DNA of 64,000 nucleotides, taken from the NCBI RefSeq assembly GCF_015291625.1, contig NZ_CP030047.1, positions 2,232,001 through 2,296,000 of the forward strand, written 5' to 3'. Of the stretch, positions 50,267 to 58,985 are shown one piece after another; position 1 is the stretch's first letter, and every line of letters starts with the position of its first letter. The translations under genes were made by a program, and so were the position numbers. The notes beneath the pieces were generated by a model. It was not told the DNA's origin. It did not search any database and saw only the letters and a list, made by a program, of their open reading frames with translations. The DNA comes from Bradyrhizobium sp. CCBAU 53421 (lineage in GTDB: Bacteria; Pseudomonadota; Alphaproteobacteria; Rhizobiales; Xanthobacteraceae).

Positions 50267-51454
50267 ATGTCACAGGATGCAGTCATCGTTTCCACCGCGC
50301 GCACCGGCGTCGGCAAGGCCTATCGCGGCGCGCTCAACAACACCGACGGCCCGACCCTGGCCGGCCATGTGATGGCCGAAGCCGTCAAGCGCGCCGGCAT
50401 CGCGCCGGGCGAGGTCGAGGACGTGGTGATGGGCTGCGCCATGCAGCAGGGCACCATGGTGATGAACGTCGCGCGCAAGGGCGCGATCCGCGCCGGGCTT
50501 CCGGTCACGGTTGCCGGCACCACCATCGACCGGCAATGCGCCTCCGGCCTGCAGGCGATCGCGGTCGCCGCGCGCTCGGTGATATCAGATGGCGTCGAGA
50601 TCGCGATCGGCGGCGGCATCGAGTCGATCAGCCTGGTGCAGAACGAGCACATGAACAGATTTCATGCCGTCGACGACGAGCTGATGGCGATGAAGCCCGA
50701 GATGTACATGTCGATGCTGGAGACGGCGGAGGTCGTCGCCGAGCGCTACGGCATCGGCCGCGACAAGCAGGACGAGTACAGTCTAGAGTGCCAGCGCCGC
50801 GTCGGCGCCGCGTTGCAGGGCGGCCGCTTCAACGACGAGATCATTCCGATCACGACCAAGATGGCCGTGGTCAACAAGGACACCAAGGAAGTCAGCTTCC
50901 AGCAGGTGACGCTGGCCAAGGACGAAGGTCCACGTCCGGACACCACGGCGGACGGCCTCGCCAAGATCAAGCCGGTGTTCGAGGGCAAGACCATCAGCGC
51001 CGGCAATGCCAGCCAGCTCTCGGACGGCGCCTCGGCCTGCGTGATCATGAGCGATAAGATCGCCGCGCAGAAGGGCTTGAAGCCGCTCGGCATCTTCCGC
51101 GGCTTTGTCGCGGCCGGCGTCGAGCCGGACGAGATGGGCGTCGGCCCGGTCGCCGCGATCCCGCGGCTGCTGAAGCGGCATAACCTCAAGATCGACGACA
51201 TCGATCTCTGGGAGCTCAACGAGGCCTACGCGGTGCAGGTGATCTATTGCCGCGACAAGCTCGGCATCGATCCGGACAAGCTCAACGTCAACGGCGGCTC
51301 GATCGCGATCGGCCATCCCTATGGCATGACCGGCGCGCGGCTCACCGGCCACCTCCTGATCGAGGGCCGCCGGCGCAAGGCGAAATACGGCGTCGTGACC
51401 ATGTGCATCGGCGGCGGCATGGGCGCCGCCGGCCTATTCGAAATCGTCCACTGA
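50267..51454 (+). CDS. acetyl-CoA acyltransferase (thiolase)
   Basis: 395 residues. Nucleophilic Cys in [16 protein letters not shown], His in [16 protein letters not shown], second Cys in [10 protein letters not shown]. It performs the thiolytic cleavage that ends a beta-oxidation-like cycle. 16 bp after the dehydrogenase. Confidence 0.92.
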   Translation: MSQDAVIVSTARTGVGKAYRGALNNTDGPTLAGHVMAEAVKRAGIAPGEVEDVVMGCAMQQGTMVMNVARKGAIRAGLPVTVAGTTIDRQCASGLQAIAVAARSVISDGVEIAIGGGIESISLVQNEHMNRFHAVDDELMAMKPEMYMSMLETAEVVAERYGIGRDKQDEYSLECQRRVGAALQGGRFNDEIIPITTKMAVVNKDTKEVSFQQVTLAKDEGPRPDTTADGLAKIKPVFEGKTISAGNASQLSDGASACVIMSDKIAAQKGLKPLGIFRGFVAAGVEPDEMGVGPVAAIPRLLKRHNLKIDDIDLWELNEAYAVQVIYCRDKLGIDPDKLNVNGGSIAIGHPYGMTGARLTGHLLIEGRRRKAKYGVVTMCIGGGMGAAGLFEIVH

Positions 51455-51475
51455 TCGGCAACGCGGGAGAGACTT

Positions 51476-52486
51476 GTGAAGACAGCAATCACCGAACTGT
51501 TCGGCATCCAGCATCCGATCATCCAGGGCGGCATGCACTATGTCGGCTTCGCCGAGATGGCGGCCGCGGTGTCCAACGCCGGCGGCCTCGGCATTATCAC
51601 CGGCCTGACCCAGCGGACGCCGGAGCTGCTGGCGAAGGAAATCGCCCGTTGCCGCGACATGACCGACAAGCCGATCGGCGTGAACCTCACCTTCCTGCCG
51701 AGCTTCACCGCGCCGCCCTATCCGGAATACATCGCTGCTATCCGCGAGGGCGGCGTCAAGGCGGTGGAGACCGCGGGCCGCAGCCCGGAGCAGTACATGC
51801 CGGCGCTGAAGGCGGCCGGCATCAAGGTGATCCACAAATGCACCTCGGTGCGGCATTCGCTGAAGGCCGAGAAGATCGGCTGCGATGCGGTCAGCGTCGA
51901 CGGCTTCGAGTGCGGCGGCCACCCCGGCGAGGATGATATCCCGAACATGATCCTGCTGCCGCGTGCGGCGGACGAATTGAAGATCCCGTTCGTCGCCTCG
52001 GGCGGCATGGCGGATGCGCGCAGCCTCGTCGCCGCGCTGTCGATGGGCGCGTCCGGCATGAACATGGGCACCCGCTTCATCGCGACCAAGGAAGCCCCGG
52101 TCCATGCCAATGTGAAGCAGGCGTTGCTCGATGCCGACGAGCTCGACACCCGCCTCGTGATGCGCGCGCTGCGCAACACCGAGCGGGTGCTGAAGAACAA
52201 GGGCGTCGACGAGCTGCTCGAGATCGAGCGCGAGAGGGGCGCCAGGCTGAAGATCGAGGACATCCACGAGCAGGTCGCCGGCGTCTACCCGAAGGTGATG
52301 ATCGAGGGCGAGATGGATGCCGGCGCCTGGAGCTGCGGCATGGTGGTCGGCCTGATCAACGACATTCCGACCGTCAAGGAGCTGATCGACCGCATCATGA
52401 CCGAAGCCGAAGCCATCATCCGGCAGCGGCTGACCGGCTTCCTCGACGGCAAGTTTGCAACCACGGCGGCCCGCGCGGTCGCCTGA
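51476..52486 (+). CDS. nitronate-monooxygenase-family flavoprotein
   Basis: 336 residues, TIM barrel with FMN. FGIQHPIIQGGMHYVGFAEMAAAVSNAGGLGII, KAVETAGRSPEQYMPALKAAGIKVIHKCTSV, GFECGGHPGE (His active-site region) and VASGGMADARSLVAALSMGASGMNMGTRFI are diagnostic. In beta-oxidation operons this family is more likely an enoyl reductase-like or CoA-ester-oxidising enzyme than a nitroalkane oxidase. GTG start with GGGAGAG. Confidence 0.85.
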   Translation: MKTAITELFGIQHPIIQGGMHYVGFAEMAAAVSNAGGLGIITGLTQRTPELLAKEIARCRDMTDKPIGVNLTFLPSFTAPPYPEYIAAIREGGVKAVETAGRSPEQYMPALKAAGIKVIHKCTSVRHSLKAEKIGCDAVSVDGFECGGHPGEDDIPNMILLPRAADELKIPFVASGGMADARSLVAALSMGASGMNMGTRFIATKEAPVHANVKQALLDADELDTRLVMRALRNTERVLKNKGVDELLEIERERGARLKIEDIHEQVAGVYPKVMIEGEMDAGAWSCGMVVGLINDIPTVKELIDRIMTEAEAIIRQRLTGFLDGKFATTAARAVA

Positions 52487-52498
52487 CGGGAGAGTGCC

Positions 52499-53272
52499 AT
52501 GACCGAGCATGTCAAGGTGGAAGTCGCCGCCGGCGTCATGACGCTGACGTTGCAACGGCCCGAGAAGAAGAACGCCCTGACCGCCGCGATGTATGACGCG
52601 ATGTCGAATGCTCTGAAGCAGGCCGAGGCGGATCCGTCCGTCCGCGTGATCCTGTTCCAGGGCGACGGCGACAGCTTCACCGCGGGCAACGACCTGGCCG
52701 ATTTCGCGAGCCAGGCGCGCGGCGAGAGCGCGGTCGATAGTCCCGCGCATCGCTTCATTGAGACCATCAGCAAGGTCGGCAAGCCGCTGGTCGCGGCCGT
52801 GCAGGGCAACGCGGTCGGCGTCGGAACCACCATGCTGCTGCATTGTGACCTGGTCTATCTCGCCGAGAACGCGCGGCTGATTACGCCGTTCGTCAATCTG
52901 GCGCTGGTGCCGGAAGCCGCATCGAGCTGGCTGCTGCCCCTGAGGATCGGGCATGCGCGCGCCTACGCGATGTTCGCGCTCGGCGAGCCGATGGACGCGC
53001 AGGGCGCGCTGGCATCGGGCCTCGCCAATGCCGTGGTGCCGCAGGCCGATCTGCGCAAGAAGGCGCACGACGCGGCGGTCGCATTGACCAAACGGCCGGC
53101 CGGCTCGCTCGGCATGACCAAGCAGCTGATGCGCGAGCAGCAGCGGATCGCGGCGCAGATCGCCGCGGAAGGCGTGCTGTTCAAGCAACGGCTGACGACG
53201 CCGGAAGCGCGCGAGGCCTTTGCCGCGTTCGCCGAACGGCGTCAGCCGGATTTCACCAAGCTGTCGGCCTGA
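52499..53272 (+). CDS. enoyl-CoA hydratase/isomerase
   Basis: 257 residues, crotonase fold. QRPEKKNALTAAMYDAM, oxyanion hole GDSFTAGNDLADF and GNAVGVGTTMLLHCDLVYL; the catalytic Glu region is LVPEAASSW. It hydrates or isomerises the pathway's enoyl-CoA. Confidence 0.9.
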   Translation: MTEHVKVEVAAGVMTLTLQRPEKKNALTAAMYDAMSNALKQAEADPSVRVILFQGDGDSFTAGNDLADFASQARGESAVDSPAHRFIETISKVGKPLVAAVQGNAVGVGTTMLLHCDLVYLAENARLITPFVNLALVPEAASSWLLPLRIGHARAYAMFALGEPMDAQGALASGLANAVVPQADLRKKAHDAAVALTKRPAGSLGMTKQLMREQQRIAAQIAAEGVLFKQRLTTPEAREAFAAFAERRQPDFTKLSA

Positions 53273-53313
53273 CCGGCGGCGTAATTCACGGACACATCGA
53301 GGGAGTGAAAAGC

Positions 53314-54474
53314 ATGGGCGTCGTCGGCAGCCATCATTATCCCAGCATGGAATCCGTGATCTACGGCAAGCCGGCAGCCGAGGCGCTGCGTGAGGAGGCC
53401 GAGCGGCTCGGCGCGAAGCGGGTCTATCTGATCGCCAGCCGGACGCTGAACACCACGACCGACGAGATCGAGAAGATCCGCAAGGCGCTCGGCGATCGCC
53501 ATGTCGCGACCTTCGACGGCGTGCCGCAGCACACGACGCGGGATATCGTGACGCAGATCGCGCGGCAGGCCAGCGAAGCCAAGGCGGACCTCGTCGTCGC
53601 CATCGGCGGCGGCTCGGTGGTCGATGCGGCGAAGATCGTGTTGATGTGCATGGAGCACGAGATCTTCGAGCCCGCCGGGCTCGACGGTTTCGAGACCACG
53701 CCGGACCGCCGCTTCGGACCCTTCCGCAACCCGAAGGTCCGGATGATCGCGATCCCCAGCACGCTGTCGGGCGGCGAGTACAATTCCGGCGCACTGGTCA
53801 CCGACACCAGCCGCAAGCTGAAGCAGATATTCAATCACCCGATGATGATGCCGCGCAGCATCATCCTCGATCCCGCGATCACGAAGTATACGCCGGAGAA
53901 GCTCTGGCTGGGGTCAGGGACGCGCGCGATGGATCACGGCATCGAGGCGATCTGCTCCAGCCGCCCCAACGTGCTGGTCGATGCGGTGTGCCAGCAGGGA
54001 CTGCGCTATCTGCATCACGGGCTGCTGCGCACCAAGGCCAATCCCGACGACGAGGCGGCGCGGCTGAGTTGCCAATTGGGCTCCTGGCTGTCGGCCTTCG
54101 GATTGCAGTCGCGGGTGCCGATGGGTGCCAGCCACGCCATCGGCCATGTGCTCGGCGGCACCTGCGACGTTCCGCACTACTTCTGCACGGCGGTGATGAT
54201 GCCGAGCGTGCTGCGCTACAACCGTCCCGCGACGGAAACCGCTCAGCAGGCGATCGCCGCCGCGCTCGGCGCGCCGGGCCGTGACGCCAGCGAGGCGTTC
54301 GCCGCCTTCATCGCGGAGCTCGGCCTGCCGCGGCGGCTTGCCGATGTCGGTGTCGCTGAGGACCGCTTCGAGCTGATCGGCAAGAACGCGATGCTGTCGA
54401 TCTTCACCCGCGCCAATCCGCAGCCGATCCGCGAGCCCGGCGACGTCGTCAAGATCCTGAAGCTGGCCGCCTGA
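53314..54474 (+). CDS. iron-containing alcohol dehydrogenase, maleylacetate-reductase-like
   Basis: 386 residues from ATG 53314. NAD site VAIGGGSVVDAAK, metal-binding SGTRAMDHGIEAICS (D and H), MGASHAIGHVLGG (H...H) and C-terminal IFTRANPQPIREPGDV. The sequence SLSGGEYNSGALVT belongs to the maleylacetate-reductase subfamily. It could reduce a ring-cleavage or keto product. Confidence 0.85.
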   Translation: MGVVGSHHYPSMESVIYGKPAAEALREEAERLGAKRVYLIASRTLNTTTDEIEKIRKALGDRHVATFDGVPQHTTRDIVTQIARQASEAKADLVVAIGGGSVVDAAKIVLMCMEHEIFEPAGLDGFETTPDRRFGPFRNPKVRMIAIPSTLSGGEYNSGALVTDTSRKLKQIFNHPMMMPRSIILDPAITKYTPEKLWLGSGTRAMDHGIEAICSSRPNVLVDAVCQQGLRYLHHGLLRTKANPDDEAARLSCQLGSWLSAFGLQSRVPMGASHAIGHVLGGTCDVPHYFCTAVMMPSVLRYNRPATETAQQAIAAALGAPGRDASEAFAAFIAELGLPRRLADVGVAEDRFELIGKNAMLSIFTRANPQPIREPGDVVKILKLAA

Positions 54475-54500
54475 GGCAACAGCACACGGAGCAGCCCATC

Positions 54501-55307
54501 ATGGCCGCCTTGCGCATCTTCTCCTATCTGCCGAACCCGCGGGTCTGGAAGGCAACCATCGCGGCGCGGTTCTGCGGCGTCGACGTCGAGGTCAGGGGCG
54601 CATCCGGCAAGGAATTGCGCGACTGGCTGTGGGACTACGATGCCCGTCCGCTCGCGGAGGACGAACGCGCCTCGCTGTCGTCGCTGGCGCGCACCGGCCG
54701 GGTCGGACTGACCGGCGCACAGCTGTTCAAGACCGACGGGTTCATGGCGGCGCAGCCGTTCGGCAATGTGCCGGCCGCGTTCGGCGCCGACGGCGAGGTC
54801 GGTATCTTCGAATCGAACAGCATCATGCGCGCAGCGGCGCGGCTCGGCGAGGCGGCGTTCCCGCTCTATGGACGTGATGCCTATGAGGCGTCCAGGATCG
54901 ACAGCTTCCTCGACGTCAGCCTGGTGTTTGCGCGGGACACGCAGATCTATCTGCTCGCGCTGTCGGGCGGTACGGTCGATGCGGCGATTCATGCCCGCGC
55001 CAAGGACGCGTTTGCGATCTATGCCTCCGGGATTGAGCAGGCGCTGGCACCACGACGAGAGGCGCTGGTCGGGAACGGCATCTCGATCGCGGACATCTGC
55101 CTGGCCGCCGAACTCGCGCTGTTCATGAACGAGCACGGGCGGGCCGAGCAACTGCGCAGGCAGGGGCTGGAGAGAATCCTGCACCCGGGGGTAAGGGACG
55201 AGTATCCGCTGATGTTTGCTCACTTCGCCAGGCTGGTCGAGCACGAGCATTTCAGGCCGGACCTCAAGCCTTACGTCGAGAAGCTGCTGGCGAAGGCGGC
55301 CGCCTGA
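54501..55307 (+). CDS. glutathione S-transferase family protein
   Basis: 268 residues. N-terminal thioredoxin-fold RIFSYLPNPRVWKATIAARFCGVDVEV, GSH-binding IFESNSIMRAAARLG (ES motif), all-helical C-terminal domain with ISIADICLAAEL (N-capping box). Longer than usual by an insertion around residues 45-70. With the HCCA-isomerase-type gene it suggests a glutathione-dependent step in the pathway. Confidence 0.85.
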   Translation: MAALRIFSYLPNPRVWKATIAARFCGVDVEVRGASGKELRDWLWDYDARPLAEDERASLSSLARTGRVGLTGAQLFKTDGFMAAQPFGNVPAAFGADGEVGIFESNSIMRAAARLGEAAFPLYGRDAYEASRIDSFLDVSLVFARDTQIYLLALSGGTVDAAIHARAKDAFAIYASGIEQALAPRREALVGNGISIADICLAAELALFMNEHGRAEQLRRQGLERILHPGVRDEYPLMFAHFARLVEHEHFRPDLKPYVEKLLAKAAA

Positions 55308-55346
55308 TCTCGAGAACTATTGGCTGCAATGCGGAGGATTGACTGC

Positions 55347-56048
55347 ATGACCGCACCCGTCTGTCTGATCTCCGGCGTTGGGCCCGGCACCGGTTCGGCG
55401 CTCGCCAGGAGGTTCGCTGAAGGCGGCTATCGGGTCGCGCTGCTCGCCAGGAACGAGGAGCGTCTCGCCGCGCTGGAGAAGCAGCTGCCGGGTGCCAAGG
55501 CCTACCGATGCGATGTGTCCGATCCCGCGCAGGTCGAGGCGGTGGCTTCGGCCGTGGAGCGCGATCTCGGCAGCCCCGGCGTTGTGATCCACAACGCGGT
55601 CGGCGGCGCGTTCGGCACCTTTCGCGAGGTCGATCCTCAGATTCTCAATCGCAACTTCCAGGTCAACACGATGGGCCTGTTGTACCTGGCGCGGCGGCTT
55701 GCCCCGGCGATGATCGCTGCCGGCAAGGGCGCCATCGTTGCGACCGGCAACACGTCGGCGTTGCGCGGCAAGGCCGGCTTCGCGGGGTTCGCGCCGACCA
55801 AGGCGGCGCAGCGTATCCTGGCCGAGGCGATGGCGCGCGACCTCGGGCCGCAAGGCGTCCACGTCGCCTATCTCGTGATCGATGCGGTGATCGATCTGGA
55901 ATGGACGCGCAAGCGCTGGCCGGAGCGGCCGGACGACTTCTTCATCAAGCCGAAGGCGATCGCCGACGAGGTCTGGCACGTCGCCCATCAGGACCGCAGC
56001 GCGTGGTCGTTCAATGTCGAGATCAGGCCGTTCGGCGAAGCCTGGTAG
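55347..56048 (+). CDS. second SDR-family protein with Phe in place of catalytic Tyr
   Basis: 233 residues from ATG 55347 (GGAGG upstream). SGVGPGTGSALARRFA Rossmann motif, HNAVGGAFG, TGNTSALRG, then GFAGFAPTKAAQRILAEAMARDLGP: F-x-x-x-K. It ends EIRPFGEAW like the SDR at 47168, so the two are paralogues inside one operon. Confidence 0.8.
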   Translation: MTAPVCLISGVGPGTGSALARRFAEGGYRVALLARNEERLAALEKQLPGAKAYRCDVSDPAQVEAVASAVERDLGSPGVVIHNAVGGAFGTFREVDPQILNRNFQVNTMGLLYLARRLAPAMIAAGKGAIVATGNTSALRGKAGFAGFAPTKAAQRILAEAMARDLGPQGVHVAYLVIDAVIDLEWTRKRWPERPDDFFIKPKAIADEVWHVAHQDRSAWSFNVEIRPFGEAW

Positions 56049-56093
56049 GCGGTCGCCGGAGCCGGTCAATTCATAAAAGCCAAGGGGAGTTGC

Positions 56094-57296
56094 ATGTCGT
56101 TGAAGATGTTTGCTGTGTCCATTGCTGTTCTCGCGGCCGTTTCAGCCGCGCCGGTCCGCGCCGAAACGCCGGGCGTCTCGGAATCGGAAATCAGGATCGG
56201 GGCGACATTCCCGTTCAGCGGCCCGGCGTCTCCGCTCAGCAATACCGGCAAGGGCCTCATCGCCTACGTCCATTCCATCAATGATCGCGGCGGTATCAAC
56301 GGCCGCAAGATCAACCTCATCACCTATGACGATGCCTATTCGCCGCCCAAGGCGGTCGAGCAGACCCGCAAGCTGATCGAGAGCGACGAAGTGGCGTTTC
56401 TGTTCAGCCCGCTCGGGACGCCCGGCATCGGCGCAACCATCAAATACGTGACCGCGAAGAAGGTGCCGCATTTGTTCGTTGTCAGCGGCGTGACCAAGTT
56501 CGCGAACTTCGCCGAGTTTCCGCTCACCACTACGGGACTGCCGAGCTACAACACCGAAGGAAAGATCTACGCCAAGTACATCACGCAGACGGCGCCCGAT
56601 GCGAAGATCGCGATCCTCTACCAGAACGACGATCTCGGCCGCGACTTCGTGGCCGCGTTCAAGGAGACCCTGAAGGGCGAGTTCGACAAGAAGGTGGTGA
56701 CATCTCCCTATGAGGTCACCGAGCCCACGATCGAATCCCGCGTGGTGACGCTGAAGGCGTCGGGTGCCCAGGCATTCCTGATCGCCGGCACGCCGAAATT
56801 TGCGGCACAGGCGATCAAGAAGGCGAGCGAGATCGGCTGGACGCCGCTCACCATCGTCAATTACGTGTCGAGCTCGGTCTCGGCGACGATCGTGCCGGCC
56901 GGCGCGGACAAGGCGGTGGGCGTCGTCGTGGCGACCATCACCAAGGATCCCAACGACAAGAAATGGGCCGACGATGCCGGCATGAAATGGTATCGCGCCC
57001 ACTTCGAGAAGTATCTTCCCGGCGCCGATATCGGCGACAACAACTATCTGTTCGGGACCCAGCAGGGCCAGATCCTGGAGCAGGTGCTGAAGCAGTGCGG
57101 CGACGACCTGTCGCGCGAGAACATCGTGAAGCAGGCGCGTAGCATCAAGGCGCTGGTGCTGCCGACCTTGATGCCCGGCATCACGATCAATACCGGCCCC
57201 GCCAACAGCATGGCCTACACGCAGCTTCAGTTGCAGCGCTGGACCGGAAGCTCCTGGGAGCAGTTCGGCGGCGTGCTGAGCGCGGAGCCGAACTGA
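56094..57296 (+). CDS. Liv-type ABC substrate-binding protein
   Basis: 400 residues with a signal peptide (MSLKMFAVSIAVLAAVSAAPVRAE). IRIGATFPFSGPASPLSNTGKGLIAYVHSINDRGGINGRKINLITYDDAYSPPKAVEQTRKL is the LivJ/AmiC fold. It ends the catabolic operon and probably binds the pathway's acid; its permease and ATPases are not in the window, so it may use a Liv system encoded elsewhere. Confidence 0.88.
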   Translation: MSLKMFAVSIAVLAAVSAAPVRAETPGVSESEIRIGATFPFSGPASPLSNTGKGLIAYVHSINDRGGINGRKINLITYDDAYSPPKAVEQTRKLIESDEVAFLFSPLGTPGIGATIKYVTAKKVPHLFVVSGVTKFANFAEFPLTTTGLPSYNTEGKIYAKYITQTAPDAKIAILYQNDDLGRDFVAAFKETLKGEFDKKVVTSPYEVTEPTIESRVVTLKASGAQAFLIAGTPKFAAQAIKKASEIGWTPLTIVNYVSSSVSATIVPAGADKAVGVVVATITKDPNDKKWADDAGMKWYRAHFEKYLPGADIGDNNYLFGTQQGQILEQVLKQCGDDLSRENIVKQARSIKALVLPTLMPGITINTGPANSMAYTQLQLQRWTGSSWEQFGGVLSAEPN

Positions 57297-57319
57297 GCTG
57301 CTACACCGCGCGAGCGCGC

Positions 57320-57368
57320 CAGAGCATGATCCGGAAAAGTGTGTAGCGGTTTTCCGAACAGATCATGC
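57320..57368. repeat. intergenic palindromic repeat (family R1), partial copy
   Basis: GAGCATGATC (57322-57331) with GATCATGC (57361-57368), about 40 bp apart, matching 433-480. It lies after the operon and may terminate it. Confidence 0.7.
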
Positions 57369-57413
57369 AAAGAGACAGAGCGGGGTGATGCTTCGAAGAA
57401 GCGTCATCCCGTG

Positions 57414-58970
57414 CTAGTGCGGCCGCCGCGCGATCGGCTTCGCCAGCGCGCTGTGCCAATCCCACTGCGACGACCGGTCGCTCGACCGAAGGCCGGCCAG
57501 CAAGGCCGTGGTCTTCGGCTGCACCCGGGAGCCGTCGATCACTTCGAGCTGGCCGCACCTGTTGAGCGTGTGCAGCTTGCGCCCGGTCCATAGCGGCCCC
57601 GGCTTGAGCAGATGTCGAACGGCCTGCCTGTACGTCGTCGGCGACAGTTCGAGCACTTCCGCAAGGCCGAGCGCGGCGCCGTATCCGTTGGTGCAGTCCT
57701 GCACCGGCCGCCACAGTCTGCCATCGACGGTCACGAAGTTGCCGGCCGGCCGCGTGGTCGCGCGATCCATCAGGATCGGATTGGCCGCATGCGGCCGCCA
57801 GGGGCCAAGCAATTGCCCGGCGTAATAGATCGCCAGCGTGTCGGAATAGCCGCCGCTGCCGTCGCGCCAGGCGCCGAACATGTAGTGGAGGCCGTTGTGC
57901 TGCGTGATCGTCACGTCGGCAAGCTCGAGGCCGGACAGCAGCGTTGAGTGCCGCTCCCATTTGTCCGGAAAGCGGATGCATTTGTAGATCGGAACGTCCC
58001 GCTGCGCGGTGCTTTCCGGGATCATCCAGAGCTCGCCGCCATTCTCGATCAGGAACGGGTAGGACAGATGCCAGGGCTCTTCCAGCACCGGCATCGCCGT
58101 GCCGATCGGCCCGTTGCCGTCGAATTCGATCGCGGAAATGACGCCCTTGCCGGTCCGGTGGTCGAGGTCCTCGAAGAACACGAAGGTCCGGCCCTGCCAT
58201 TTCACCGGGAAGGGATCGGCATAGAAATGGTTGCCGGGATCGCCGAGCACGTTCCAGGCCGGTCCCGACAGGTCACCGGTGCGCCAGATATCCGTAGTCC
58301 CGGCGAAGCGCCAACCGACATGCCAATGCGGCGCGTAGCAGCACAGGCGATAGATTTCCTTCGCGATCGAGGTCGCCACGCCACGCACGACAAAGGGCGC
58401 GGGATTTCGCGCTGCGCCGCCGTTCGCCGGAGCAGCCAGTTGTGGCACCAGCCGCGGCGCTCCCGACAAGATCGGCGGCAGCATCGCCAGCGTGCGTGCC
58501 ATCACGGTGTCGAGCCCTCCGCTCAGGCCGGCCGCGATTTCCGCGGAGGGATGGCCGCGGTCCATCACCGAGCCGTCGAGCTCGTTGACGATTTCGATCA
58601 CCGGCAGATCGCCGGCGAGGATGGCCGAAAGTACCGCGCTTTCTCCCACGTGCCCGTTGAACCGCGGACGGAGATAGAGCCTGGCGGAGCAGTTCGGATC
58701 CCGCGCGGCGCTGGTGAAGTCGACTACCACGTCGGGGTCGCCTGCGCGCGGACGCTCCGGGATCGTCTTCAAGTGGTCGGCGCCGCCAGCCTTGCCCTTG
58801 CGCAGGACGATGCGCTCGAGCTCGAACAGCATGTCGAGGCCGGCGGGTCGTGGCTCCGGCGTCGTGGTCCAGGCGATTTGAACGGGAATATCCTGATCGT
58901 TGATGCGCAGCGACTCACGGGACATCCAGAGCCGCGGCTGCGCGCGATCGCAGCGAAACTCGATAATCAT
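57414..58970 (-). CDS. GINT1-like beta-propeller protein of the polysaccharide cluster
   Basis: 518 residues. N-terminal half: small alpha/beta region resembling a formyltransferase-like fold (VVVDFTSAARDPN, VIEIVNELDGSVMDRGHPSAEI). C-terminal half: repeats WRTGDLSGPAWNVLGDPGNHFYADPFPVKWQGRTFVFFEDLDH, PWHLSYPFLIENGGELWMIPEST, HYMFGAWRD, the five-bladed propeller of the GINT1 N-terminal family near GH43. No signal peptide. It follows the GT4 gene by 15 bp; a sugar-modifying role is likely but unproven. Confidence 0.7.
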   Translation of the reverse strand: MIIEFRCDRAQPRLWMSRESLRINDQDIPVQIAWTTTPEPRPAGLDMLFELERIVLRKGKAGGADHLKTIPERPRAGDPDVVVDFTSAARDPNCSARLYLRPRFNGHVGESAVLSAILAGDLPVIEIVNELDGSVMDRGHPSAEIAAGLSGGLDTVMARTLAMLPPILSGAPRLVPQLAAPANGGAARNPAPFVVRGVATSIAKEIYRLCCYAPHWHVGWRFAGTTDIWRTGDLSGPAWNVLGDPGNHFYADPFPVKWQGRTFVFFEDLDHRTGKGVISAIEFDGNGPIGTAMPVLEEPWHLSYPFLIENGGELWMIPESTAQRDVPIYKCIRFPDKWERHSTLLSGLELADVTITQHNGLHYMFGAWRDGSGGYSDTLAIYYAGQLLGPWRPHAANPILMDRATTRPAGNFVTVDGRLWRPVQDCTNGYGAALGLAEVLELSPTTYRQAVRHLLKPGPLWTGRKLHTLNRCGQLEVIDGSRVQPKTTALLAGLRSSDRSSQWDWHSALAKPIARRPH

Positions 58971-58985
58971 GGCCAGCCCAACTTC

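Noticed and set aside
51434..53794. 786-codon open frame on the minus strand
   Set aside because: Antisense to three well-defined operon genes; low-complexity Arg/Asp/Ala composition.
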